Assembly: GCA_964391735.1 (NCBI GenBank)
Contig: CAYMNF010000018.1
Span: 1-33,300 of the forward strand
Source: CAG-1031 sp964391735
GTDB lineage: Bacteria; Bacteroidota; Bacteroidia; Bacteroidales; Muribaculaceae
DNA: 33,300 bases
Direction: 5' to 3'
Below, piece by piece: positions 15,077-23,124 of the stretch. A program made the translations under genes and the position numbers. The notes under the pieces are model-generated. The model was not told the DNA's origin and did no database searches. It worked only from the letters and a program-made list of their open reading frames with translations. The first letter of the stretch is position 1; the number at the start of each line of letters is the position of its first letter.

Positions 15077-16699
15077 ATGATTTCAGTAAACAATCTGGGA
15101 CAACAGTTTGGCAAACGCGTACTTTTTCAGGATGTAAACCTGACGTTCACACCCGGCAACTGCTATGGCATTATCGGTGCCAACGGTGCCGGTAAATCAA
15201 CATTGATGCGCATCCTCAGCGGTGAGCTGTCGCCCACGCACGGCACGGTGACCCTGGGCCCCGGCGAGCGACTGAGTGTCCTTGAGCAGGACCACTTCAA
15301 GTTTGACGACTATACCGTGCTTGATACCGTAATAATGGGTCACTCCCAGCTGTGGGACATCATACAGGAGAAAAACGCCCTCTATGCCAAAGAGGACTTC
15401 ACGGATGAGGATGGCATACGGGCATCAGAGTTGGAGGACAAATTTGCCGAGCTTGAGGGGTGGAACGCCGAGAGCGACGCGGCGGCCCTTCTCAGCGGCC
15501 TGGGAATCAAGGAGGATAAGCATGGGCTGATGATGCGTGACCTCAGCGGTAAGGAAAAGGTGCGTGTGCTCCTTGCCAAGGCCCTGTTTGGCAATCCTGA
15601 CAACCTGCTTTTGGATGAGCCCACCAATGACCTTGACCTTGAGACGGTGGCGTGGCTTGAGAATTACCTGGCAAACTTTGAGAACACTGTATTGGTTGTG
15701 AGCCATGACCGCCACTTTCTTGACGCTGTCTCAACCAACACCCTTGATATCGACTACAACAAAATATCACTGTTTGCCGGCAACTACTCCTTCTGGTATG
15801 AGTCCTCGCAGTTAGCCCTGCGCCAGCAGCAACAAGCAAACAAGAAGGCTGAGGAGAAACGTAAGGAGCTGCTTGAGTTCATACAACGTTTCTCAGCCAA
15901 CGTGGCCAAATCAAAGCAGACCACCTCGCGCAAAAAGATGCTTGAAAAGCTGAACATTGAGGAGATTAAGCCGTCAAGCCGCCGCTACCCGGGCATCATC
16001 TTCACCCCTGAGCGTGAGCCCGGCAACAAGATTCTTGAGGTAAAAGGCCTCACGGCATACTCCCCTGAGGGTGATGTCCTCTTCAAGGATATGAACTTCC
16101 AGGTTGAAAAATGGGACAAGATAGCATTCCTGAGCCGTGACCCGCGTGCCATGACCGCTTTCTTTGAGATCATCAACGGCCGTCGCAAACCGGATGCCGG
16201 CACATACGAGTGGGGCCAAACCATCACCACCGCCTATCTGCCGCTGGACAACCTTGAGTTCTTCAACACCGACCTCAACCTTGTCGACTGGTTGGGGCAG
16301 TGGAGCAAGGACACCAGCGAAATTTATATAAAGGGATTTTTGGGCAAGATGCTGTTCTCAGGCGAGGAGGTTCTGAAAAAGGCTTCAGTGCTGTCGGGTG
16401 GCGAAAAGATGCGCTGCATGATAGCCCGCATGATGATGACTGACGCCAATACCCTGGTGCTTGACTCCCCCACAAACCACCTTGATCTGGAGTCAATCCA
16501 GGCATTCAACAACACCCTGCAAGGCTTCAAAGGAAACATACTGATGTCAAGCCATGACCATGAGTTTATACAAACGGTTGCAAACCGCATAATCGAGATT
16601 ACTCCCAACGGCATAATTGACAAATTGATGCAGTATGATGACTACATCACCGATGAGCGTGTTGCCGCTGCCCGCGAAAAACTGTATAATAACGAATAA
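15077..16699 (+). CDS. YbiT-like ABC-F ATPase with a degenerate second ATP-binding domain
   Basis: A soluble twin-ABC protein of 540 residues without membrane segments. ABC-F proteins act on the ribosome, usually near the E site. The first domain has Walker A GANGAGKST (34-42), Walker B LLLDEP (177-182) and H-loop His210, but its signature reads LSGKE (156-160) instead of LSGGE. The charged interdomain linker covers about 240-310. In the second domain the signature LSGGEK (439-444) is intact, but the Walker A is replaced by FLSRDPRAMT (351-360), with no GKS/T, and the Walker B glutamate is serine (VLDSP, 461-465). Thus one composite ATP site looks complete and the other damaged on both faces. 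It heads an operon with the Smr gene 5 nt downstream. An antibiotic-resistance role cannot be deduced. Confidence 0.92.
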   Translation: MISVNNLGQQFGKRVLFQDVNLTFTPGNCYGIIGANGAGKSTLMRILSGELSPTHGTVTLGPGERLSVLEQDHFKFDDYTVLDTVIMGHSQLWDIIQEKNALYAKEDFTDEDGIRASELEDKFAELEGWNAESDAAALLSGLGIKEDKHGLMMRDLSGKEKVRVLLAKALFGNPDNLLLDEPTNDLDLETVAWLENYLANFENTVLVVSHDRHFLDAVSTNTLDIDYNKISLFAGNYSFWYESSQLALRQQQQANKKAEEKRKELLEFIQRFSANVAKSKQTTSRKKMLEKLNIEEIKPSSRRYPGIIFTPEREPGNKILEVKGLTAYSPEGDVLFKDMNFQVEKWDKIAFLSRDPRAMTAFFEIINGRRKPDAGTYEWGQTITTAYLPLDNLEFFNTDLNLVDWLGQWSKDTSEIYIKGFLGKMLFSGEEVLKKASVLSGGEKMRCMIARMMMTDANTLVLDSPTNHLDLESIQAFNNTLQGFKGNILMSSHDHEFIQTVANRIIEITPNGIIDKLMQYDDYITDERVAAAREKLYNNE

Positions 16700-16704
16700 A
16701 AGAG

Positions 16705-17820
16705 ATGGCATCAACAATACAACCGGGTGACACCGTACGCTTTCTCAACTCAACCGGCGGGGGCCGCGTAGTGCGCCTTGACGGTCAAATGGCTTACGTT
16801 GACGAGGACGGCTTTGAGACCCCTGTTTTGATAAAAGAATGTGTGGTGGTAGCCCGTAAGGGTGACCAGCCCCCAAAGACAACTTTCAGGGCCGTGGCCG
16901 ATACCCCCAAGGCTAAACCCGCCGAGTCGGTCCCCTCCCCTGCCGTTAACCCGCAGCGTGAGGCGGTGGCCGAACCGGTTAAAGAGGAACCGGGCAACGA
17001 GAAGCTGAATCTGATGTTGGCATTTGAGCCGGTGGACATCAAGCAGATTTCTACCACCGATTTCTACTCAATTCTGGTCAATGACTCAAATTATTTTATA
17101 GACTTTTTGTTGCTGACTCGCCGTGGCGAGGAGACGGAGTGGACGCTCCGCTCCCACGATGTCATCGAGCCCAATACACTGTTGGACCTTGACGAGGTTA
17201 AGCGCGGGGATATTGCCGGCTATGAGCATATCGCATTCCAGTGCATGGCTTATAAGCAGGGGAAAACCTTCACCCTGAAAAGGCCTGTGGCAATGGAGTT
17301 TAAGCCTGACCTCACCAAGTTCTTCAAGCTGCACTGCTTCAAGGAAAACCGCTATTTTGATGTGCCCGTGTTAGCATTTGAGCTTGTCAAGGCCGACCTT
17401 GCAGCCAACGCCCCGGCACCCTCTAACCGCAATGACCTGCAAGAGTTGCGCCGCAAGTACACCGAGGATCGACCCAAAGTGCGCCCCATTAACAAACGGC
17501 AACCCAAGACCGGCCACCCCAATGTACGTGAGGTGGATGGAATATTGGAGGTAGACCTCCACATCAACGAGCTGCTTGACAACACGCGCGGCATGTCAAA
17601 TGCCGACATCCTGAACACGCAGGTTGACGAGTTCAGGCGCGTGATGGATGCTGAGCTGAAGAATAAAGGTCGCAAAATAGTCTTTATCCACGGGAAGGGA
17701 GAGGGAATCCTGCGCAATGCCCTGATGAAGGAACTGAAGCACCGCTACAAGGGCACCGACGTTCAGGATGCCTCATTCAGGCAATACGGCTTCGGAGCCA
17801 CCCAGGTTACCATCAGATGA
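16705..17820 (+). CDS. DUF2027-Smr domain protein
   Basis: A 371-residue protein of a Bacteroidetes family. An N-terminal small beta domain (about 5-52, GDTVRFLNSTGGGRVVRLDGQMAYVDEDGFETPVLIKECVVV) resembles the KOW/SH3-like start of MutS2-linked proteins. A Pro/Ala/Glu-rich linker follows (about 65-100), then the DUF2027 core (about 100-230). A basic stretch leads into the C-terminal Smr domain (about 280-371) with VDLH (283-286) and HGKGEG (329-334). Smr domains are nucleases in MutS2 and related proteins, so a nucleic-acid role is likely but not proven. The stop codon overlaps the next start by 4 nt, so it is translationally coupled to the ferredoxin gene. Confidence 0.85.
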   Translation: MASTIQPGDTVRFLNSTGGGRVVRLDGQMAYVDEDGFETPVLIKECVVVARKGDQPPKTTFRAVADTPKAKPAESVPSPAVNPQREAVAEPVKEEPGNEKLNLMLAFEPVDIKQISTTDFYSILVNDSNYFIDFLLLTRRGEETEWTLRSHDVIEPNTLLDLDEVKRGDIAGYEHIAFQCMAYKQGKTFTLKRPVAMEFKPDLTKFFKLHCFKENRYFDVPVLAFELVKADLAANAPAPSNRNDLQELRRKYTEDRPKVRPINKRQPKTGHPNVREVDGILEVDLHINELLDNTRGMSNADILNTQVDEFRRVMDAELKNKGRKIVFIHGKGEGILRNALMKELKHRYKGTDVQDASFRQYGFGATQVTIR

Positions 17821-18539
17821 TAATCTGCTTCAGCGGCACCGGCAACTCAGCGGCAGTAGCCCGCTTGCTTGACAAACACCTTGACCATTCCCGGCGGATA
17901 ATCTGGGTTACCCCGGTCCATGCTTGGGGTCTCCCGCACGTGGTCACCGAGGCTATTGGACAATGGCCGGGTCCTTTCGCGGGAATGAAAGTTATCGGGA
18001 CTGCAGCACAGGATGCGCCGCATTGGCTGGTGCTGACCTGTGGCGATGATGTGGGCCGTGCCCCGGCGATGTGGCGCAATGCATTGCATAAGCAAGGGCT
18101 GGAGGCACGCAGTGCTTACTCGGTAAGGATGCCGAACACATACGTCAATCTGCCGGGTTTTGATGTTGACTCCCCGGCTGTTGAAAAAGGAAAATTAGAC
18201 GCGATGCCCGGGCGAGTTCAGGAGATTGCCAAGGCAATTGCGGCGCAAAAAGCAGGCGATGACGTCGTGCCGGGAGCCTTCCCGGCTTTCAAGACAAAGG
18301 TGCTGAACCCGATATTCAATGCCCTGTTGATGTCCCCAAAATGTTTCAGGGTCAACGAACGATGCACGCGGTGCGGAAGTTGTGCCAAGGCTTGCCCGGT
18401 GGGCAATATCACCATGACAGAGAACGGGCCGGTGTTCGGCGCAAAATGCACAACCTGCATGGCATGTTACCACATCTGTCCCGGCAAGTGCATTAGCCGT
18501 CCCTGCACAAAGGGAAAGGGCCAGTACCGGTTCAGATAA
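17817..18539 (+). CDS. EFR1-type flavodoxin/ferredoxin fusion
   Basis: A 240-residue protein with an N-terminal flavodoxin-like half (FMN phosphate loop FSGTGNSAAVA, 5-15) and a C-terminal bacterial ferredoxin module. The latter has two CxxCxxCxxxCP motifs at Cys183-186-189-193 and Cys211-214-217-221, enough for two [4Fe-4S] clusters. The fusion of FMN and iron-sulfur modules suggests an electron carrier in anaerobic metabolism. The partner is unknown: neither operon neighbour (ABC-F, Smr) is a redox enzyme. The start overlaps the Smr stop (ATGA) and the end overlaps the convergent rlmB by 8 nt. Confidence 0.9.
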   Translation: MIICFSGTGNSAAVARLLDKHLDHSRRIIWVTPVHAWGLPHVVTEAIGQWPGPFAGMKVIGTAAQDAPHWLVLTCGDDVGRAPAMWRNALHKQGLEARSAYSVRMPNTYVNLPGFDVDSPAVEKGKLDAMPGRVQEIAKAIAAQKAGDDVVPGAFPAFKTKVLNPIFNALLMSPKCFRVNERCTRCGSCAKACPVGNITMTENGPVFGAKCTTCMACYHICPGKCISRPCTKGKGQYRFR

Positions 18540-19287
18540 CCTCAAGGTTAGCGTCGAGACGCTGACGCACAACCTCATATATCGCAACCCCGGCGGCTAC
18601 TGATACATTGAGTGAGCCTATCTTCCCGAACATCGGTATTGCTACCCGGGTGTCACACAGGCGTAATGCCTCGGGAGAAAGCCCGGTGTCCTCAGACCCC
18701 ATAACCAACGCAGTGGGACCGGTGTAATCAACAGTGGTGTAATTTATGTCGGTCTTCTCGGTAACAGCCACAACCTTGTATCCGTTGTCCTTCAGGAAGC
18801 GAATTACCCAAGGTATGTCCCTCTCACGGCACACCGGTATGTGATTGAGAGCGCCGGCTGAGGTCTTGACGGCGTCTGCTCCAACCGATGCGCTGCCCAG
18901 GCGCGGAATAACAATGGCATCGGCGCCGGCACACTCGGCTGTACGTGCTATGGCACCGAGATTGCGCACATCTGTTATACCATCAAGCACCACCAGGAAC
19001 GGTAACATACCGGCCTCATACAGTTCGGGCACAAGGTTTTCAAGACGATGATATGTTATGGCTGACAGAAATGCCACCACCCCCTGGTGATTGCGGCGTG
19101 TCACACGATTAACGGCCTCGGCAGGGACACGGCGTACAACCACGTCAGCCTCACGGGCCTTGGCAATCAACTCACTGATAAGGTCAGAGTGCACATCCCG
19201 GCTAATAAGTATTTTGTCTATCTCACGACCGGCCTCAATAGCCTCAATGACGGCTCGGGCACCATATATATAGTCAGTTGATTCCAT
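18532..19287 (-). CDS. rlmB: RlmB/TrmH-family 23S rRNA 2'-O-methyltransferase
   Basis: A 251-residue SPOUT methyltransferase. The N-terminal substrate-binding domain begins YIYGARAVIEAIEAG, as in RlmB/TrmH group 3. The C-terminal SpoU knot carries its three motifs: VLDGITDVRNLGAIARTAE, the central VMGSEDTGLSP, and IPMFGKIGSLNVSVAAGVAIYEV. RlmB methylates the ribose of G2251 in the 23S rRNA P loop, but other rRNA or tRNA targets are possible in this family. It is the last gene of the dnaN operon, 22 nt after recN, and overlaps the convergent ferredoxin gene by 8 nt. Confidence 0.9.
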   Translation of the reverse strand: MESTDYIYGARAVIEAIEAGREIDKILISRDVHSDLISELIAKAREADVVVRRVPAEAVNRVTRRNHQGVVAFLSAITYHRLENLVPELYEAGMLPFLVVLDGITDVRNLGAIARTAECAGADAIVIPRLGSASVGADAVKTSAGALNHIPVCRERDIPWVIRFLKDNGYKVVAVTEKTDINYTTVDYTGPTALVMGSEDTGLSPEALRLCDTRVAIPMFGKIGSLNVSVAAGVAIYEVVRQRLDANLEVI

Positions 19288-19309
19288 AGTAATGTATTTT
19301 TCCTGAATT

Positions 19310-20992
19310 TTATTCTATACCGTTTTGTAAAAGCGAGCGGGCAGCCGCCATGGCTGCATCATCCCCCCTGCGCCCTGACAGCATCAGAGCCAGCTCCTCA
19401 ACGCGCCGGGCATCATCAAGGCGCTCGATTGAGGTTAGAGTAGTGGTCTCGGTGTCGGTCTTGTATACCTTGAAATGCGTCAACGCCGATGCAGCGACCT
19501 GCGGCAGATGTGTTATGGCCAAAACCTGTGTGTCGCCATGCGCGGCAATCCGGCGCATCATCTGCCCCATCCCTGCCGCAATGCTCCCCGACACACCGGT
19601 GTCAATCTCGTCAAAGATCATTACCGGCAAATTCATGCGGTCAGCCACAATTGCCTTGATGGAAAGCATCAGGCGCGATATTTCGCCGCCGGACGCGGTT
19701 CCGCCAACAGGCATCGGGGTCTGGGATTTGTTGAATGCGAACATGAAGGTAACCTTATCAGCACCCGCGGGCCCAAGGTCGGTAGGCTCCATGGCTATCT
19801 CCACGGCCAGATTGGGCATGCCGGGCGGCCTACAGTTGCCTAAAATTTCCTTTTTGAAGAACTGCGAGGCCTCTTTTCGATTGTTGGTGAGGACAGCGGC
19901 GGCTTCCACTGCGGCCTCTTTAGCCGTACGCACCTCGGCCCTCAACTTTGCCAACACGGCCTCGCTGTTCACTATTCCGTCAAGCCTCGCCTGCATCTTT
20001 ACCAGGCACTCAGCAAGCCCGTCGGGAGTAGTTGACAGTTCCCGCGCAAGTTGATTGTAGGTGTCAATACGCTCCTCAACATACTGCAGGTACCGCGGAT
20101 TGTCTTCAAGTTCATCCTCAAACTGCTTTATGGTAGCCAACACATCCTCCACGTCAACCAAGGCCGACTCCAGGCGCTGCGGGATATTTTCGTCATTATC
20201 CATTGAGCCCGCAATGTGCTCAACAGCCTGCAGGGCGCTACGAAGGGCGCTGATAGCGCCGGCTGAGCCATCAAGGGCATGGGCAGCCTCAGAAGCATGT
20301 GTGCGCAAGTATACAACGTCTGAGAGTTTTCTCTGCTCATGCTCAAGCTGCGAGAACTCCCCCTCAACGGGCTTCAACTGCGTCAGCTCCTCCACGATGC
20401 GTCGCAGGGAGTCCTCAGCCTTTCGGTTTTCAGCCGCCTCCTTGCTTGCCCGGCGATACCGTGCAAGGTTCTTCTTTAGAAGGGTATATGCTTGTCGGTA
20501 CTGTTCAAGCGCCTCGTTGTGGTCAGCGATAGCGTCAAGCAGAGAAATCTGGAATGCCTCCTCCTGCAACAGGCGGCTATTGTTCTGCGAGTGGATATCA
20601 ACAAGGCGCATCCCAACATCCCGTAAACAAGCCACCGAAACGGGTGTGTCATTGATAAAGGCGCGCGAACGGCCGTTGTCACCGCCGGAGGTCTTTACCT
20701 CACGACGCACGACACACCTCTCGGCATCCCAATCCAGGTCATGTTGCTTGAATACCTGTTGCAGCGCTACATCATCAGCAATACCGGTAAAGGTGGCCTC
20801 GACAACCGACTTTTGCGAGGGGTCGCGCACAACACGCGCCTCAGCACGTCCGCCCAACAGCAGTCCCAATGCGCCGATAATAATTGACTTGCCGGCACCG
20901 GTCTCACCTGTCAGCGCGCTGAATCCGGCCGGCAACTCAACATCCAGTCGGTCGATAAGCGCATAATTGCTGATGTGCAGTGTCTCAATCAC
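19310..20992 (-). CDS. recN: DNA repair ATPase RecN
   Basis: A 560-residue SMC-like protein for double-strand-break repair. It has Walker A GETGAGKS (29-36), a coiled-coil middle (about 150-370, Leu/Glu/Arg/Ala-rich), the ABC signature in GGTASGGEISRLMLSIKAI, and Walker B in VMIFDEIDTGVSGSIAAGMGQMM. The H-loop region VLAITHLPQVAA follows. The length is typical. Its start overlaps the end of the DUF4835/PorD-like gene by 4 nt, so it is inside the same operon. No SOS-type box is seen, as expected for an internal gene. Confidence 0.96.
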   Translation of the reverse strand: MIETLHISNYALIDRLDVELPAGFSALTGETGAGKSIIIGALGLLLGGRAEARVVRDPSQKSVVEATFTGIADDVALQQVFKQHDLDWDAERCVVRREVKTSGGDNGRSRAFINDTPVSVACLRDVGMRLVDIHSQNNSRLLQEEAFQISLLDAIADHNEALEQYRQAYTLLKKNLARYRRASKEAAENRKAEDSLRRIVEELTQLKPVEGEFSQLEHEQRKLSDVVYLRTHASEAAHALDGSAGAISALRSALQAVEHIAGSMDNDENIPQRLESALVDVEDVLATIKQFEDELEDNPRYLQYVEERIDTYNQLARELSTTPDGLAECLVKMQARLDGIVNSEAVLAKLRAEVRTAKEAAVEAAAVLTNNRKEASQFFKKEILGNCRPPGMPNLAVEIAMEPTDLGPAGADKVTFMFAFNKSQTPMPVGGTASGGEISRLMLSIKAIVADRMNLPVMIFDEIDTGVSGSIAAGMGQMMRRIAAHGDTQVLAITHLPQVAASALTHFKVYKTDTETTTLTSIERLDDARRVEELALMLSGRRGDDAAMAAARSLLQNGIE

Positions 20993-21897
20993 TTGTTAAC
21001 TCCTTTCTTAATCTGGTCAATGCGCTGGTGGTCAGTGGGATACAGCGTTGAGAAGAGCTCAACCACCCGGTCACGTTCAGCCTGCGTGCCCTTGGTATAC
21101 AGGTTGACCATTTCATCGAGTTTGGCATCCCTGAAGATGGTTAAAGCCACCGACATTGGGGCAACGTCATAAATCTTTTTCAATGTCTCAAGGCTCTCGG
21201 TGATTTGTGCCCTCCCCTTGTCGGGACTTAGGGCCATTTGGTCAAGTCCCTGCCTGTGATACTGATACAGCATATCCCGGAAGATCTGGGTTGAGGGGTC
21301 GGTAAAAGCTGCCAGAATGCCAGCGCGGTTACGAGGGTCGTCAAAAGCCTTCCAACCGATATCCCCTGAGGATTGGGCCAGGCGCACAATCTGTCCTACA
21401 CGATCCCAAAACGGTTGACCGCCGCGTGGCGAGAAGGTGTCAAAGTCCATGGCCAGAATCATATAGGCGTAGAAGTTGAGAATAGCCGTGAGCTGGCTCT
21501 CATGGTCGGTGTGTGAGAAGTTCAGCGGTTCACCCTCCTGATAGCTGAAGTCAATCTTTGTGTCCTTGAAGTTAAGGACGGTGCTGGCGTATGAGCTGTT
21601 ATACACCGGCCGGGTGTACTGTATCTGTAAATCACCTTTTACGGTGTTGTCCTCGTATGACTTTACCGTCAGGAACAGTTTACAGTCAATCTTCTCATTT
21701 GGGGCTATCTGCGCCTCTGAGAATTTTGTGGTATTCATGTACTCGGTCAGGGCCTCCTGCAAGGTTGAGAACGTTGACTGGTACCCGTTGACCTGTTGAG
21801 CATTGACCTCAACCATACAGTTCAGCTCCTGGGCACACACGGTGTTCAGGAATGCCAGAATAACAGCTGCTGCAAAAGTGGTGATACGCCTTGTCAT
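20989..21897 (-). CDS. porD: DUF4835 protein, PorD-like (T9SS-associated)
   Basis: A 302-residue secreted or periplasmic protein. It has a signal peptide (1-22, ending near VCAQ) and the mature start ELNCMVEVNAQQVNGYQSTFSTLQEALTEYMNTTKFSE. The ELNCxVxVNxxQVxG pattern is diagnostic of DUF4835, a Bacteroidetes family that I recall being annotated as T9SS protein PorD. No membrane barrel or catalytic motif is obvious. It is wedged between coaBC (3 nt) and recN (4-nt overlap). The presence of porT, porP and gldK about 9 kb away makes a T9SS role plausible. The family call is firm; the function rests on annotation memory and could be indirect. Confidence 0.85.
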   Translation of the reverse strand: MTRRITTFAAAVILAFLNTVCAQELNCMVEVNAQQVNGYQSTFSTLQEALTEYMNTTKFSEAQIAPNEKIDCKLFLTVKSYEDNTVKGDLQIQYTRPVYNSSYASTVLNFKDTKIDFSYQEGEPLNFSHTDHESQLTAILNFYAYMILAMDFDTFSPRGGQPFWDRVGQIVRLAQSSGDIGWKAFDDPRNRAGILAAFTDPSTQIFRDMLYQYHRQGLDQMALSPDKGRAQITESLETLKKIYDVAPMSVALTIFRDAKLDEMVNLYTKGTQAERDRVVELFSTLYPTDHQRIDQIKKGVNK

Positions 21898-21900
21898 ATA

Positions 21901-23124
21901 TCATCGGTTGGCTAAAATAGTCTGCAACCTGTCAAGGATATCACACGCCACGCCGGTTTTGGGCTTAAGGGGGAACTGCTGCAAATGGCCTGTAGAATCC
22001 AGGATGGCTATGTGATTGGTGTCGGTATTGAAACCGGCCCCGGGTTCTGAGGCGTTGTTCAGCACTATGAAGTCCAGATTCTTGGCCTTGAGTTTCTTCT
22101 CGCCGTTCTTCAGCAAATCATCTGTTTCAAGAGCGAAACCTATCAGCACCTGGTCATTGCGTTTAACTTTACCGAGTCCGGCGGCGATGTCGGGATTCTC
22201 AACAAGTTGTATTGAAGTTAACGTGCCCTCCTCCCGTTTTATTTTACTGTCGCAGCATGTAGCGGGGCGGTAGTCAGCCACCGCTGCCGACATTATTGCC
22301 ACATCGGCGTTGACAAACGCCTCCTCACAGGCCTGCTTCATCTGCAATGCTGTGGTAACCGGTACGACATCGATATCAGTAGGTTGCGCCTTCAGTGCCA
22401 CCGGGCCGCTTACCAGTGTGACGTGCGCGCCGCGCCTTGCAGCCTCCTCGGCAATGGCATATCCCATTTTCCCGGAGGAGTTATTGCCAAGGAACCGCAC
22501 GGCATCAACAGGCTCATGCGTCGGGCCGGCCGTTATCAGTATCTTTTTGCCGGCGAGGGGTTTATCGCCCGAAAAAAAATCTTCAAGGACTTCAAGAATC
22601 TTTTCAGGTTCCTCCATGCGCCCTTTCCCCACAAGGTGGCTGGCCAGTTCACCCTCTGCGGGCTCGATTATTATGTTGCCGAACCCCCTCAGCCGCTCAA
22701 TGTTTGCAACGGTAGTGGGGTGTTGCATCATGTCAAAATCCATAGCGGGCGCAACAAATACCGGTGCGCGGGCAGACAGGTAGCTGGTAACGAGCATATT
22801 GTCGGCAACCCCGTTAGCCATTTTGGCAATTGTTGATGCTGTTGCCGGGGCTATTACCATTGCATCGGCCCACAGCCCCAGGCTTACATGGCTGTGCCAT
22901 TCACCGGTGTTGGCGGTGAAGAACTCGCTGATGACGCCGTTCCCCGACAGGGTGGCCAATGTCACCGGGGTGATAAACTCTTTTGCTGCCGGGGTCATTA
23001 TAACCTGCACCTCAGCACCCGCCTTTACCAACAGGCGTGTCAGGGCCGCAGCTTTATAGGCGGCGATGCTGCCGGTTATCCCCAGGACTATGTGTAGGCC
23101 CTCAAGTGGCGATTTCTTGCTCAT
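21901..23124 (-). CDS. coaBC: Bifunctional CoaBC: phosphopantothenate-cysteine ligase and decarboxylase
   Basis: A 407-residue enzyme for two steps of coenzyme A synthesis. The N-terminal CoaC flavoprotein domain (about 8-180) binds FMN (ITGSIAAYKA, 16-25), has the active-site histidine (His79) and IAPATA. The C-terminal CoaB ligase (about 190-407) starts KILITAGPTHEPVDAVRFLGNNSSGKMG and has AAVADYRP followed by KIKR. Two CoaC residues differ from the E. coli enzyme: the PAMN motif reads PAMD (126-129), and the cysteine-loop position that is Cys in ACGDIGPGRM is Ser162 (ASHLVGKGRM). The start overlaps the exonuclease stop by 4 nt. Confidence 0.95.
   Translation of the reverse strand: MSKKSPLEGLHIVLGITGSIAAYKAAALTRLLVKAGAEVQVIMTPAAKEFITPVTLATLSGNGVISEFFTANTGEWHSHVSLGLWADAMVIAPATASTIAKMANGVADNMLVTSYLSARAPVFVAPAMDFDMMQHPTTVANIERLRGFGNIIIEPAEGELASHLVGKGRMEEPEKILEVLEDFFSGDKPLAGKKILITAGPTHEPVDAVRFLGNNSSGKMGYAIAEEAARRGAHVTLVSGPVALKAQPTDIDVVPVTTALQMKQACEEAFVNADVAIMSAAVADYRPATCCDSKIKREEGTLTSIQLVENPDIAAGLGKVKRNDQVLIGFALETDDLLKNGEKKLKAKNLDFIVLNNASEPGAGFNTDTNHIAILDSTGHLQQFPLKPKTGVACDILDRLQTILANR

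Noticed and set aside
15077..16699. Ribosome-protection antibiotic resistance gene
   Set aside because: The protein resembles the YbiT-like housekeeping branch, and nothing around it suggests an acquired resistance gene.
20061..20966. 301-codon plus-strand ORF opposite recN
   Set aside because: It lies wholly within recN on the other strand, is Ser/Arg/Ala-rich without any domain, and reflects the codon bias of recN.
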